From Thalassotalea sp. 1_MG-2023 (GTDB lineage: Bacteria > Pseudomonadota > Gammaproteobacteria > Enterobacterales > Alteromonadaceae), in the NCBI RefSeq assembly GCF_030546745.1, contig NZ_JAUOPD010000003.1:124001-188000 (forward strand): a stretch of DNA of 64,000 nucleotides. Reading direction: 5' to 3'. Each line of letters begins with the position of its first letter. Position 1 is the first letter of the stretch. The position numbers and the translations under genes are program-made. The notes beneath the pieces were generated by a model that was not told the DNA's origin, searched no databases, and was given only the letters and a program-made list of their open reading frames with translations. Positions 1 through 9,651 of this stretch are shown piece after piece.

Positions 1-1
1 G

Positions 2-3000
2 TTTCCTAATTGGCAGTTAACCCTGATCAGTATTAGTTATATTGGGTTGTTGTTTATTATTGCCTATTTAGGCGATAAGTATCGCCATCGACTAGCAAAG
101 CAGGCGCAGAAGTATATTTATGCGCTTTCTCTTGGTGTTTACTGCACCTCATGGAGTTTTTTAGGAACGACCGGCCAGGCATCAAGTAATTTTTTATCGC
201 ATATTCCTATCTATTTAGGGCCAATAATAATTTTTTTATTTTTTTGGCCTTTTATTCAGCGCATTATCCGAATTAGTTTAAAATTAAACTTAACATCAAT
301 AGCTGATCTACTCGCGTCAAGGTTCGGTAAGTCACATAATTTAGCGATCATAGTTACCTTAGTTGCACTCATTGGCACTATGCCGTATATCGCCCTTCAA
401 TTGAAAGCAATTGTGTATTCGTTTCAACAATTGCAAGCCACTAATGTTGTAAGTACCTGGGGTTTTGGCTTGATTGTTAGTTTAGTACTTGCGGGTTTTA
501 CCGTCATGTTCGGTATTAGGAATATTGACGTTACTGAACGGCACCCAGGGGTTGTGCTTGCCATTGCTTTTGAAAGTTTAGTTAAGCTTATTGCCTTTTT
601 AGCCGTTGGATTATTTGTCAGCTTCGTATTATTTGATTCTCCAAGTGAAATTTGGCATCAATCTGGCGCTAATATACAGCTATATCAAAACTTTAATACT
701 CCGAATTTGCTGTCTATGTCAGCCATGTTGATCATTGTTATGGCAGCTTTTTTGTCGCTTCCACGACAATTCCAAGTGATGGTTGTTGAGCTTAAAGATG
801 AAAAAGACACGTGGTTAAGTCGTCGCGTTTTTCCGCTTTATTTATTAGTCTTTGCGTTATTTGCTGCACCACTTGGCCTCGCTGGTGATTTATTATTAGG
901 GGACTCAGTTCCCGCTGATACTTATGTGCTTTTCTTACCCTGGACACAAGAACAAACCTGGTTAACCTTAGTGGCTTTTTTAGGTGCAATATCTGCGGCT
1001 AGCTCTATGGTTATTATTTCTTCCATTGCATTAAGTACCATGTTAAGCAATGAGATTGTCTTTCCCATGTTGTTCCGTTCAAGTAATACGCGCCACACAG
1101 ATTACGATAATTTCAGACAACGATTACTGAAAATTCGTAAGTTATTAGTGTTGATGGTGATTTTGCTTGGCTATGGTGTTTTTTTACTCGCTTCGCCCGA
1201 TACATTAAGTTCATTAGGAGAAATTGCTTTTGGTGCATTTGCCCAACTAACCCCAGCATTAATTGCCGCTTTTTACTGGCGAAGAGCGAGTCTAACAGGC
1301 GTATATGGCGGAATATTAGTGGGCTTTACTTTGTGGTTATCGTTAAACTTTTTACCCCAATTTGGCTTTTATCAATCACCGATCACTGATGGTTTATTAC
1401 CCTCTAAAAGCAGCGCAAATTTATTGAGTTTAGGGGTGAATGTACTGGTGATGTGGGCGTTATCTATAATGAGCCGGCAAAGTGTTCAAGAACGAGTTCA
1501 AGCCTCTGTGTTTCTTGAATGGCAACTACCTGATATGCAAGCAACTTCGCGTAAAAGTCGTAAAATTAATAGTCATGAACTTGAATTACTTGTTTCGCGT
1601 TTTGTTGGTATAAATAAAGCCGCTGACAGTTTTGCGCAATTTAACCAACAGCATAATAAAAGAGCATTAGGCTTGGCTGTCTATAATCAGCGATTATTGC
1701 AATATACTGAAAACACCCTAGCAAGTGTGATGGGTTCTTCGTCTGCACAGTTAGTGATCTCTTCAGCTTTAGACGGGCGAGATATTGCATTAGATGAGCT
1801 AGCTGTCTTGGTGGAAGATGCATCTAACCAAAAGCAACAGCAAATTCAGCATTTATTACAAAGTGCGATCGAAAATGCCAGTGAGGGTATTTCTATTGTT
1901 GATCGAGATTTAAAGCTTGTCGCGTGGAATAAAAAATACCTCGATATTTTTAAATACCCGAAAGAACTGATCTATGCAGGGGTTAAAATCGAAAAACTCA
2001 TTCGCTATAACATTTCACGAGGCTTAGTTGGCGAAGGTAACATAGAGCAGCAAGTGAATAAACGAATAGCTTATTTACGATCTGGTAGTTCCCATAGTTC
2101 AGAGCGAGAGCAAGATAATGGTCAGGTTATCCGTATTGAAGGAAATCCGTTGCCAGATGGTGGTTTTGTGATGATGTTCTCAGATATCACGGCTTATCGA
2201 CATGCAGAGCAAATGCTTAAAGCTGAAAATTTTGACTTAGAAACTGTTGTACAAGAACGAACACAAAAGTTAGAACAAGCCAATGAAGCGTTAGAATTTG
2301 CACGAGAAAAAGCAGAGCAAGCTCACATTAAAAAAAGCTTATATTTAAAGGCTTGTAGCCATGATTTAATGCAGCCTCTCGAAGCTGCTAGACTTTTTAC
2401 TTCGGCACTTGCTAGTCAAGATAACTTAAATGAAGTACAGCAGCGACAAGTGAAAAACATTGATCACTCATTGAAAGTGGCGAATGACCTTTTGGCTGAT
2501 TTAAGTGAAATTGCCCGTATTGAAAGTGGCAACATTAAAGCACACTTTGAAGCGTTTCCTTTGCAACCGTTATTTAACGATTTAAGCCAAGAGTTTTCCG
2601 CATCAGCACAAGAGTTATCGGTGGATTTTCGCGTTGCGTCAACCTCGTTGTGGGTGCTTTCAGATAAACATATGCTGCGGCGAATTTTACAAAATTTAGT
2701 CGGTAATGCTTTTCGCTATGCGAGTCCTGGTAAAGTATTGTTAGGAGCAAGGTGTCATGACGAAAAGGTGATTATTCAAGTGGCTGATAATGGCCCGGGA
2801 ATTCCCGAAGACAAACAAAACATAGTATTTGAACAGTTTACACAATTGAATACACCACAAACATCTGGAAGCAGTAGAGGGTTAGGTTTGGGGTTAAATA
2901 TTACCCAAAGTTTGGCAAATATTTTGGGGCATCAGCTCGGACTAACCTCTAAACTTTCACAGGGTTGTAGTTTCACTGTAGGGCTAAACAAGGCCGCAAT

Positions 3001-3442
3001 AAATGTTCAACCAGTGATAGAGAAACCGCAAATTAATGTCGGCTTTAGTGGTATTACTGTGATGTGTATTGATAATGATCATGATGTGCTTAGTGGCATG
3101 GTTGAATTATTAAATGCTTGGCAATGTAATGTATTGGCGGCGGCATCTTATCAAGAAGCAAAAATCCTGTTTGCCGAGCACTATAATGATACTGAAATTT
3201 TATTGGTAGATTACCAGCTTGACGACGATCATAACGGCCTTGATTTGATACAAGCGTTAAGAGAACAATCGAATCAATATCTGCCAGCGATATTGATCAC
3301 GGCTACCACCGATGAAGATATAGAAGAAAAAACTAAAGCAGCTGATGTTGGTTTTATGCGAAAATTAGTAAAACCTGCGGCGCTCAGAGCAATGATGAGT
3401 GCAATGTTAGCGAAAAAGCTACAAGATAAATACTTAACATAA
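2..3442 (+). CDS. crbS: Hybrid sensor histidine kinase with SLC5 (sodium:solute symporter) domain, CrbS/MxtR type, 5' end cut
   Basis: The reading frame is open to the left edge. Base 1 is a G and the first full codon is Phe, so the natural ATG may lie only two bases outside; a TTG at 47 is the first start-like codon inside. The first ~480 residues form a multi-helix SLC5/PutP-like membrane domain, followed by a linker, a PAS domain (about 605-730), a short coiled coil, a HisKA domain with the H-box SHDLMQPLEAARLF (His near 785), an ATPase domain (N-box NLVGNAFRYA, G-box DNGPGIP) and a receiver domain whose likely phospho-Asp is in LLVDYQLDDDHNG. This architecture is that of CrbS (Vibrio) and MxtR (Pseudomonas), which with CrbR/ErdR control acetyl-CoA synthetase and acetate use. 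The LuxR-type regulator next door fits. Function is by family, not shown here. Confidence 0.85.
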   Translation, partial: FPNWQLTLISISYIGLLFIIAYLGDKYRHRLAKQAQKYIYALSLGVYCTSWSFLGTTGQASSNFLSHIPIYLGPIIIFLFFWPFIQRIIRISLKLNLTSIADLLASRFGKSHNLAIIVTLVALIGTMPYIALQLKAIVYSFQQLQATNVVSTWGFGLIVSLVLAGFTVMFGIRNIDVTERHPGVVLAIAFESLVKLIAFLAVGLFVSFVLFDSPSEIWHQSGANIQLYQNFNTPNLLSMSAMLIIVMAAFLSLPRQFQVMVVELKDEKDTWLSRRVFPLYLLVFALFAAPLGLAGDLLLGDSVPADTYVLFLPWTQEQTWLTLVAFLGAISAASSMVIISSIALSTMLSNEIVFPMLFRSSNTRHTDYDNFRQRLLKIRKLLVLMVILLGYGVFLLASPDTLSSLGEIAFGAFAQLTPALIAAFYWRRASLTGVYGGILVGFTLWLSLNFLPQFGFYQSPITDGLLPSKSSANLLSLGVNVLVMWALSIMSRQSVQERVQASVFLEWQLPDMQATSRKSRKINSHELELLVSRFVGINKAADSFAQFNQQHNKRALGLAVYNQRLLQYTENTLASVMGSSSAQLVISSALDGRDIALDELAVLVEDASNQKQQQIQHLLQSAIENASEGISIVDRDLKLVAWNKKYLDIFKYPKELIYAGVKIEKLIRYNISRGLVGEGNIEQQVNKRIAYLRSGSSHSSEREQDNGQVIRIEGNPLPDGGFVMMFSDITAYRHAEQMLKAENFDLETVVQERTQKLEQANEALEFAREKAEQAHIKKSLYLKACSHDLMQPLEAARLFTSALASQDNLNEVQQRQVKNIDHSLKVANDLLADLSEIARIESGNIKAHFEAFPLQPLFNDLSQEFSASAQELSVDFRVASTSLWVLSDKHMLRRILQNLVGNAFRYASPGKVLLGARCHDEKVIIQVADNGPGIPEDKQNIVFEQFTQLNTPQTSGSSRGLGLGLNITQSLANILGHQLGLTSKLSQGCSFTVGLNKAAINVQPVIEKPQINVGFSGITVMCIDNDHDVLSGMVELLNAWQCNVLAAASYQEAKILFAEHYNDTEILLVDYQLDDDHNGLDLIQALREQSNQYLPAILITATTDEDIEEKTKAADVGFMRKLVKPAALRAMMSAMLAKKLQDKYLT

Positions 3443-3451
3443 TGACGATAT

Positions 3452-3474
3452 AATCAGCCACATTTAGGCTGATT
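3452..3474. terminator. Hairpin between convergent crbS and crbR
   Basis: Perfect 8-bp inverted repeat AATCAGCC/GGCTGATT with a 7-base loop, in the 43-bp gap between two convergent genes. It has no clear T-run on either side, so it is a weak or factor-assisted terminator for both. Confidence 0.5.
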
Positions 3475-3485
3475 AAGCGGCTAGG

Positions 3486-4142
3486 TTATTCTTCAGCAAA
3501 CTGTTGTTCTGATAAGTCTAATTGACTAATCGCGATAACGGCTTGTGTTCGGTTTCTAACATTAAGCTTACGAAAAATCGCAGTTGCATGTGCTTTAATC
3601 GTTGCTTCTGATACGTTCAGGTCATAGGCAATTTGTTTGTTTAACATGCCTTGCGCAAACATCATTAAAATTCGATATTGCTGTTGGGTTAAACTCGCAA
3701 CACTTTCAGCAATATCAACATGTTGTGTTTTACTATTTGGCGTAAAGGTTGGCGGTAACCAAATATCGCCCATAAAAACCTTTTGAATGGCAGCAAAGAT
3801 AGTATCGACAGGCGTTGACTTAGGTACAAATCCCGCTGCACCATATTCCATAGCTTTACTGATGGTGTCTTGATCTTCGTGTGCCGAGACAACAACAACA
3901 GGAATTTGAGGAAAATGGTTTCTAACATGAATTAACGTATTAAAGCCATGAGCACCTGGAATATTGAGATCAAGCAACAACATATCAGCTGACTGATTCG
4001 TTTGTAGTTGTTGTTCAAGTTCTTCAATGGTTTGTGCTTCTACCCACTGTGTTTGCGTCAATTGTACCTTTAAGGTATCTAATAAAGCTTGTCTGAATAA
4101 TGGGTGATCATCAGCTATTATTATTTGTTCTGGCTGGATCAT
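3486..4142 (-). CDS. crbR: Response regulator, NarL/LuxR family, CrbR/ErdR-like
   Basis: 218 residues, ATG start. The N-terminal receiver domain shows the acidic pair in IIADDHPLF, the phospho-Asp in LLLDLNIPGAHG (near residue 57) and the Lys of FVPKS. The C-terminal half is a LuxR-type helix-turn-helix (QGMLNKQIAYDLNVSEATIKAH). It should be the DNA-binding partner of the SLC5-type hybrid kinase encoded convergently beside it, by analogy with CrbS/CrbR and MxtR/ErdR pairs, which activate acs in response to acetate or carbon state. Partnership is inferred from adjacency and family; other LuxR-type regulators cannot be excluded from sequence alone. Confidence 0.8.
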   Translation of the reverse strand: MIQPEQIIIADDHPLFRQALLDTLKVQLTQTQWVEAQTIEELEQQLQTNQSADMLLLDLNIPGAHGFNTLIHVRNHFPQIPVVVVSAHEDQDTISKAMEYGAAGFVPKSTPVDTIFAAIQKVFMGDIWLPPTFTPNSKTQHVDIAESVASLTQQQYRILMMFAQGMLNKQIAYDLNVSEATIKAHATAIFRKLNVRNRTQAVIAISQLDLSEQQFAEE

Positions 4143-4188
4143 AATTCTCGTTCCATAGTCTCTCCCTAAACTGAGTATACAGCTAAAA

Positions 4189-4226
4189 AATAAAAAAGCG
4201 TATTAGACTCAAGTCTAATACGCTTT
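4189..4226 (-). terminator. Rho-independent terminator of pepD
   Basis: Strong 15-bp perfect inverted repeat (AAAGCGTATTAGACT and its complement, tight loop) at 4195-4226. Read on the minus strand it is followed by a run of T, as expected just after the pepD stop codon. Confidence 0.85.
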
Positions 4227-4231
4227 AAAGA

Positions 4232-5698
4232 TTAAAGGGCAGTTTTATCTGGTATTTGCTTTAATACCTCAACTAATAATTGCCAATATTTTCCGACGGA
4301 AGCAATATGTACTTTTTCATCAGGGGAGTGAGGGAATTTTATCGTTGGTCCGATCGAAACCATATCCCATTTGGGATAGGACGATTTGAATAATCCACAT
4401 TCTAACCCAGCATGTATCACCATAATTTTTGGTAGCGTATTAAATAGCGCTTGATACACGTCGCGAACTGTTGCCATGATGGGTGAGGTAGTATCGGGTT
4501 TCCAACCAGGGTAAGCACCATCAAAGCTTATTTTAGCCCCTGCAAGTGTAAAAACAGAATGCACCATTGACTCAACAGCTGCGCGACCATCATCATTTAA
4601 GCTACGTATTAATGTCATGCATTCAAAACGCTTGCCTTTGGTGCGCATAACGCCAAGATTTAATGAAGACTCAACAATGCCTTCAATATCATCACTCATG
4701 CGAATAACGCCGTTAGGGCAAGCATTTATCGCATTTAATATTTGAGCTTGGCACTTTGGCGTCCAACAATGTTCGAATTCCTCAGGCGAAATAAGCAACA
4801 TGTCTATGTTGGTTTCAATCGCTTTTAAACTAAACTGTATTGTGGCTAAATAATCATTAAGACACTGTTTTAATGCGTCAATATGTTTATTTTCAACAAC
4901 AAAACTTGTTTCGGCTTCACGAGGAATCGCATTTCGTAAACTGCCGCCATTTAATTCGGTAAGTTTTATGTTAAAGCGCTCAGTGGCAATCAATAGGAAG
5001 CGCACTAAGAGTTTACACGCATTAGCACGACCCGTGTGAATATCAACACCAGAATGGCCGCCCTTTAGCCCTGAAATTGATAAATTAAATGCTGTCGTGT
5101 CTTTTTCTACGGGTTGGAAAGTTAAATCAAATTGCGCATTACCATCAATGCCGCCGGCGCAACCCATGTACACTTCACCTTCTTGTTCTGAATCAGTATT
5201 AATTAAAATGTCGCCTTGTAGCCAATTAGGTTGTAAGCCAAAAGCGCCAGTCATACCTGCTTCTTCATCTATCGTGATCAATACTTCTAATGGACCGTGT
5301 GCAATATCTTTACTCGCTAACACTGCCAGTGCTGATACTAAACCAATTCCGTTATCAGCACCCAGCGTTGTGCCGTTGGCTGTGACCCAGTCGCCATCAA
5401 TATATGCTTCAATTGGGTCATTGAGAAAGTCGTGTTCTTTGTCATTATTTTTTTGTGGCACCATGTCCATGTGGGCTTGTAAAATAACCCCTTTTTTATT
5501 TTCCATTCCTGCTGTTGCAGGCTTACGAATAAGTAAATTTCCAACGTTGTCTTCGCTAACCTCAAGATTTAGCGAGGTAGCCCATTGTTGTATCCATGTT
5601 GAAACGCGTTGTTCATGTTTCGAAGGACGAGGAATTTGGCAGAGTTGATCGAATAATTGCCACAAGGGTGATGGGACAAGATCAGCTAATTGACTCAC
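4232..5698 (-). CDS. pepD: Aminoacyl-histidine dipeptidase (peptidase D, M20C)
   Basis: 488 residues, GTG start at 5698 preceded by AAAGGA. This cytosolic dizinc peptidase cleaves dipeptides such as carnosine (Xaa-His). The expected metal-binding and catalytic residues of the M20 family are visible: His in QAHMDMV, the bridging Asp in LGADNGIG, the Glu pair in DEEAGMTG, Asp in NTDSEQEGE and the C-terminal His in KFPHSPDE. The length matches E. coli PepD (485). It stands alone between two intrinsic terminators, so it is probably its own transcription unit. A long antisense open frame inside it (5097-5648, plus strand) is a shadow. Confidence 0.95.
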   Translation of the reverse strand: MSQLADLVPSPLWQLFDQLCQIPRPSKHEQRVSTWIQQWATSLNLEVSEDNVGNLLIRKPATAGMENKKGVILQAHMDMVPQKNNDKEHDFLNDPIEAYIDGDWVTANGTTLGADNGIGLVSALAVLASKDIAHGPLEVLITIDEEAGMTGAFGLQPNWLQGDILINTDSEQEGEVYMGCAGGIDGNAQFDLTFQPVEKDTTAFNLSISGLKGGHSGVDIHTGRANACKLLVRFLLIATERFNIKLTELNGGSLRNAIPREAETSFVVENKHIDALKQCLNDYLATIQFSLKAIETNIDMLLISPEEFEHCWTPKCQAQILNAINACPNGVIRMSDDIEGIVESSLNLGVMRTKGKRFECMTLIRSLNDDGRAAVESMVHSVFTLAGAKISFDGAYPGWKPDTTSPIMATVRDVYQALFNTLPKIMVIHAGLECGLFKSSYPKWDMVSIGPTIKFPHSPDEKVHIASVGKYWQLLVEVLKQIPDKTAL

Positions 5699-5760
5699 GA
5701 TTGTGATTCCTTTTTATTGTGCGTTAAAAAGTAGGTTTATGGTTATATTATGATATGAAT

Positions 5761-5786
5761 AAAAAAGCACTGATAGCTCAGTGCTT
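5761..5786 (-). terminator. Rho-independent terminator of slmA
   Basis: Perfect 9-bp stem AAGCACTGA/TCAGTGCTT with a 4-base loop. On the minus strand it ends in six T residues, directly after the slmA stop, so it separates slmA from pepD. Confidence 0.85.
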
Positions 5787-5813
5787 ATTTTTGTATGTAT
5801 TCAGGGTAAAGCT

Positions 5814-6398
5814 TTATTTACTCGCCATTAAAAATAACCATTGATCGTTAAAGCTCTCACTGGGTTTTTTTTCAAATCCGGTTCTCACGTATTGACAAAT
5901 TTTTCCTTCAGCAAACGCAACTAATATGTTGGCCAATGCCAATTCTGGAATGTCAAAGCCTTTGCCTTCTCGTAGTTTGCGTTCACGTAATACTTGTTTA
6001 AATTGTGATTCGAGTTTTTCGAAAAACTGGTTGACCCGTGCACGCAAACGTTCATTCTCACCCATTAATGCATCGCCGGATAAAATACGGCACATGCCAG
6101 GATTACGCTCAGCAAAAATTAATAAAACGTGTAATATATGGTGGCATCTAACCAGTGCTTCTTTGTGATCGGTTAAAATCAAGTTTACGCGTGAGAAAAT
6201 AGACTCTTCAATAAACTCTATCAAGCCTTCAAACATTCTTGCTTTTGACGGAAAGTGTCGGTAAAGCGCTGCTTCTGATACGCCTACTTGCTCAGCAAGT
6301 TTTGCGGTAGTGATGCGTTGCCCAGGACTTGTTTGCAACATTAATGCTAAACATTCTAAAATTTGTTGTTTACGATTAGGCTTTGCGGAACCCGACAT
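5814..6398 (-). CDS. slmA: Nucleoid occlusion factor SlmA (TetR family)
   Basis: 194 residues, ATG start. The N-terminal helix-turn-helix ([23 protein letters not shown], split here by positions 23-45) is typical of SlmA, as are the ligand-free TetR core and the C-terminal helices. SlmA binds specific sites over the nucleoid and blocks FtsZ assembly there. It lies 62 bp downstream of coaBC on the same strand. In E. coli dut sits between these genes and pyrE follows slmA; here dut is absent and pepD follows slmA behind a terminator. The length and motif agreement make this call firm. Confidence 0.93.
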   Translation of the reverse strand: MSGSAKPNRKQQILECLALMLQTSPGQRITTAKLAEQVGVSEAALYRHFPSKARMFEGLIEFIEESIFSRVNLILTDHKEALVRCHHILHVLLIFAERNPGMCRILSGDALMGENERLRARVNQFFEKLESQFKQVLRERKLREGKGFDIPELALANILVAFAEGKICQYVRTGFEKKPSESFNDQWLFLMASK

Positions 6399-6460
6399 AT
6401 TATTATTCTCTAATGATTAAGGTTAATTCACTTGTTTATCGCAAGATTGTAACGATAAAC

Positions 6461-7669
6461 TCAAAGTTTTTCATCTAGTTGGCGCTTAACAATTGCGATT
6501 AGTTGATCTGCAACACGTTGTTTCTTTGCCAGTGGTATATCAAAACTATTATCGCGACTAAATATTTTAAGGGCGTTGTTATCGCTATTGAAACCGTGCC
6601 CTGCTTTACTGACATCGTTTGCAGCGATTAAGTCTAAATTCTTACGCGCTAGTTTATCTTTTGCGTATTTTTCCACTTGTTGAGTTTCAGCGGCAAAACC
6701 TACGACAAAAGGCTTATCAGTAAGTTGAGCAACGCTGGCGACAATATCGGGATTTTTTTCAAGCGTGAGAGTTAGCTGGTCGTTGTCGGCTGTTTTCTTT
6801 ATCTTGTGTTCAGCCACTTCTGTCATGCGATAATCTGAAACAGCAGCGCAGCCGACGAAAACAGTCGCTTTACTACAATGATTAAGGGCTTGTTGTAACA
6901 TTTGTTGCGCGCTATCGACGTATACCATGTTACAGCCTTGAATAGGCGGTAAGCTTACAGGGCCAGAAATCACAGTAACATTTGCACCAGCTTGTAGTGC
7001 TGATTTTGCAATAGCGTAGCCCATTTTTCCTGAGCTGTGATTGGAAATATAACGCACAGGATCAATGGCTTCTCGTGTTGGACCCGCCGTGACAACCCAA
7101 TGTTGACCGGATAAATCGTTAGATGAAAAATGTTCGCAAACATGAGCGACAATGTCACTGACTTCAATCATTCGACCCAGGCCAATATCGCCACAGGCTT
7201 GCTCACCACTGCCTGGTCCCCAAATATGCGTGTTTCGAGCAATAAGGGTGTGAATATTTTCTTGTGTAGCTTGTGCATGCCACATTTGTTGGTTCATCGC
7301 TGGGCTAATGGCGATAGGAGCATCTGTTGCTAACACTATCGTAGAGAGTAAGTCGTCAGCAAACCCATGCGCCATACGCGCTATAGTGTTCGCACTCGCT
7401 GGTGCAATAAGCATTAAATCAGCCCATTTTGCCAATTCGATATGCCCCATAGCGAGTTCGGCTTCAGTATCTAATAAACTGTCTGAAACCGCTAAGCCAG
7501 AAACGGCCTGTAACGTTAATGGTGTGATAAACGCTTTCGCGCTTTCTGTCATCACAACTCGTACATTCGCACCGTGCTCTTTTAATCGCCTAACTAATTC
7601 TGGCGTTTTATAAGCAGCGATACCGCCGGTGATACCTAAAACAATATTTTTATCTGCGAGTTGTTGCAT
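6461..7669 (-). CDS. coaBC: Bifunctional phosphopantothenoylcysteine decarboxylase/phosphopantothenate-cysteine ligase
   Basis: 402 residues, ATG start. The protein catalyses two consecutive steps of coenzyme A synthesis: ligation of cysteine to 4'-phosphopantothenate and decarboxylation of the product. The CoaC flavoprotein half (1-~185) shows [11 protein letters not shown], the catalytic His in [11 protein letters not shown], Asn in SPAMNQQMW and the flap Cys in [13 protein letters not shown]. The CoaB half follows with [26 protein letters not shown] and the KIKK lysines. It is divergent from radC, as in E. coli, and probably shares a transcript with slmA. Confidence 0.96.
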   Translation of the reverse strand: MQQLADKNIVLGITGGIAAYKTPELVRRLKEHGANVRVVMTESAKAFITPLTLQAVSGLAVSDSLLDTEAELAMGHIELAKWADLMLIAPASANTIARMAHGFADDLLSTIVLATDAPIAISPAMNQQMWHAQATQENIHTLIARNTHIWGPGSGEQACGDIGLGRMIEVSDIVAHVCEHFSSNDLSGQHWVVTAGPTREAIDPVRYISNHSSGKMGYAIAKSALQAGANVTVISGPVSLPPIQGCNMVYVDSAQQMLQQALNHCSKATVFVGCAAVSDYRMTEVAEHKIKKTADNDQLTLTLEKNPDIVASVAQLTDKPFVVGFAAETQQVEKYAKDKLARKNLDLIAANDVSKAGHGFNSDNNALKIFSRDNSFDIPLAKKQRVADQLIAIVKRQLDEKL

Positions 7670-7756
7670 ATCTACTAAGTCAGGCTATTTTTATCGATAG
7701 CGTATAAGAATATCACTATTCATCACTATTGAAAATTGCTAAGCAAAGGAACTGCT

Positions 7757-8428
7757 ATGTTAAAAGATTGGCCGATTATGGAAAAGCCAAGAGAGAAGTT
7801 ATTATCACTTGGTGCACAGTCATTATCTGATGCGGAATTACTGGCTATTTTTCTTCGAACAGGCGTGAAAGGAAGCAACGTGGTTGAATTGTCTCGACAG
7901 TTGTTATTAACCTTTGGCAGTTTATCTGCTGTTTTTCAGGCTAGTCAGCATGACTTTTGTCAAATAAATGGGTTAGGGAATGCTAAATATGTACAGTTGC
8001 AAGCATGTCTTGAAATGGTTAAACGATGTCTTGGCGAAGAGTTAATAAACGGTGATGCACTGACAAGCTCCCAAGCAAGTAAAGCATTTCTGATTGGGCA
8101 GCTCAGGCACGAACATCGAGAAGTGTTCGCTGTTTTATTATTAGATACGCAACATCAGGTCATTGCTTTTGAAAAACTATTTTATGGGACGCTCAATGCC
8201 GCAGCTGTGTATCCTCGCGTAGTTGTTGAAACGGCCATACGTAAACATGCCAACGCGGTTATTCTCGCGCATAACCACCCTTCTGGTATTGCTGAAGCAA
8301 GCATGGCAGATAAGCAAATCACGAACCGTTTAACGCAAGCGCTTGCGTTGGTTGATATAACGGTACTTGATCACATGATTGTTGCAGGGCACCAATGTTA
8401 TTCATTTGCAGAACACGGACTGTTGTAA
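7757..8428 (+). CDS. radC: RadC family JAB/MPN-domain protein
   Basis: 223 residues from the ATG at 7757, chosen over an upstream TTG (7736) because AAAGGA lies six bases ahead. N-terminal helix-hairpin-helix-like segment, then the JAMM metal-binding motif HNHPSGIAEASMAD near residue 170. Members are common next to rpmB-rpmG and may act in DNA repair or as metal-dependent hydrolases, but a biochemical role is not settled. Neighbourhood with coaBC (divergent) is conserved across gammaproteobacteria; here three extra genes lie between radC and rpmB. Confidence 0.9.
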   Translation: MLKDWPIMEKPREKLLSLGAQSLSDAELLAIFLRTGVKGSNVVELSRQLLLTFGSLSAVFQASQHDFCQINGLGNAKYVQLQACLEMVKRCLGEELINGDALTSSQASKAFLIGQLRHEHREVFAVLLLDTQHQVIAFEKLFYGTLNAAAVYPRVVVETAIRKHANAVILAHNHPSGIAEASMADKQITNRLTQALALVDITVLDHMIVAGHQCYSFAEHGLL

Positions 8429-8522
8429 TTAATGCATTGGTTAAAAAATGTTTGATTTTCTTGCATAGCTAGGCAATGAGCGGTAATTTTAAATTATTGA
8501 TGTTGGATGTTGAGATATAATA

Positions 8523-8828
8523 ATGACAGAGCAAAGTGATACGCCAATTGAACGAAGACAGTCTTTTCGACTGGATATGGAAAAGGAATTAGTCAATATT
8601 CAATGGCAAGATGATTCAGGTACCGAATTTAATAAAACGATTGCTTGTTTAGATTTTTCCAGAGGAGGCTTAAAGCTTGATTGTGATCAGGAAATTCCAG
8701 TTAATGTGCAAGCAACGGTTATTTTTAAAGCGGCGGCGCCACAAAGCCAAAAACTTACTGGGCAAGTTGTTAGGTGTTTAAAGCAAGATAGTGGTTGGTA
8801 TGAAATTGCATTGCGGCTTGATGATTAA
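8523..8828 (+). CDS. PilZ domain protein (probable cyclic-di-GMP receptor)
   Basis: 101 residues, a single PilZ domain. The c-di-GMP binding signatures are present: the Arg pair in RRQSFR (residues 11-16) and DFSRGG (44-49), corresponding to RxxxR and [D/N]xSxxG. It would bind the second messenger and act on an unknown partner through protein contacts. It lies between radC and the ParA gene and may be part of the same inserted block. No signal peptide or membrane segment is visible. Confidence 0.85.
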   Translation: MTEQSDTPIERRQSFRLDMEKELVNIQWQDDSGTEFNKTIACLDFSRGGLKLDCDQEIPVNVQATVIFKAAAPQSQKLTGQVVRCLKQDSGWYEIALRLDD

Positions 8829-8932
8829 CGGTGCGATTTCATTTTTCAAAGGAAAATGTACTGCAATTATTACCACACGCTAGGTTTGAGTAAAAGTTAA
8901 CCTATAATAATAACAGGCCCTAGATTTGGTCT

Positions 8933-8958
8933 ATACTTAACAGTCTTCGTATAAGTAT
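8933..8958. promoter_or_regulatory. Inverted repeat upstream of the ParA gene
   Basis: Perfect 7-bp arms ATACTTA and TAAGTAT separated by 12 bases, ending 24 bases before the ParA start; a TATAAT-like box lies upstream near 8903. Small ParA/RHH cassettes are usually autoregulated through such repeats, so this is a candidate operator or centromere-like site. Function is inferred. Confidence 0.4.
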
Positions 8959-8982
8959 GTTGTAACAAAGGAAATCAACAAG

Positions 8983-9651
8983 ATGATGATTTTAGTTGGT
9001 GGCGAAAAAGGCGGTAGTGGTAAAAGCTGCTTAGCTCAGAACTTAGCTGTATATTTTGCCAAAATTAAAAAGGGTATCGTGCTAATGGTTGATTGTGACC
9101 CGCAACGCACAACATCTGATTGGATTCAGGCACGAAATACAGATCCTTCATTACCTGCGATTAATTGTATTCAGCTTTATGGTAAGATTCGTAATGACTT
9201 ACTGAGCCTTAATCAACACTATGATTATGTGATTGTAGATTGTGGTGGCCAAGATAACCTTGCGCTGCGCGCTGCTATGTCGGTTGCTGATCATGTTATT
9301 ATCCCACTTAGACCAAAGCGTAGAGATTTGAAAACTGTACCGCATATGGAAGATATGCTCAGTACGTGTAAAATGGTGAATCCAAAAATGCTTGCCTCGT
9401 TTGTGATCACACAATGTCCAGCATTACCCACTCAAGCAAATCGAATTATTGAAGCTAAAGATGTGTGTAAGTCATATGGTATCAATGTATTGAATGCTGT
9501 GACTTATAGCAGGAATATTTATGATGATAGCGAAGAAAGCGGTTCTTCAGTGTTAGAAATAGACAGTGAAAGTAAAGCTGCGTTAGAAGTTATTGCCATT
9601 GCTGAAGAACTTATTGCTATGAAGCCGGATAACTCGCATGAGTTTAACTGA
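8983..9651 (+). CDS. ParA-family ATPase (small, ParF/type Ib-like)
   Basis: 222 residues, with AAAGGA before a tandem ATG. It begins directly with the deviant Walker A motif GGEKGGSGKSCLAQN, then Walker A' region DCDPQRTTSDW and Walker B VIVDCGG. It lacks the long N-terminal DNA-binding extension of type Ia ParA proteins, so it resembles ParF-type plasmid partition ATPases. The next gene overlaps its 3' end by 14 bases and encodes a ribbon-helix-helix-like protein, which is the usual partner in such cassettes. It sits in a housekeeping neighbourhood (radC to rpmB). It could position DNA or another cellular cargo. Confidence 0.85.
   Translation: MMILVGGEKGGSGKSCLAQNLAVYFAKIKKGIVLMVDCDPQRTTSDWIQARNTDPSLPAINCIQLYGKIRNDLLSLNQHYDYVIVDCGGQDNLALRAAMSVADHVIIPLRPKRRDLKTVPHMEDMLSTCKMVNPKMLASFVITQCPALPTQANRIIEAKDVCKSYGINVLNAVTYSRNIYDDSEESGSSVLEIDSESKAALEVIAIAEELIAMKPDNSHEFN

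Noticed and set aside
5097-5648. 183-codon open frame on the plus strand inside pepD
   Set aside because: Antisense to a complete, motif-rich gene; its protein is Ser/Pro/Cys-rich without a domain, as expected of a shadow frame.
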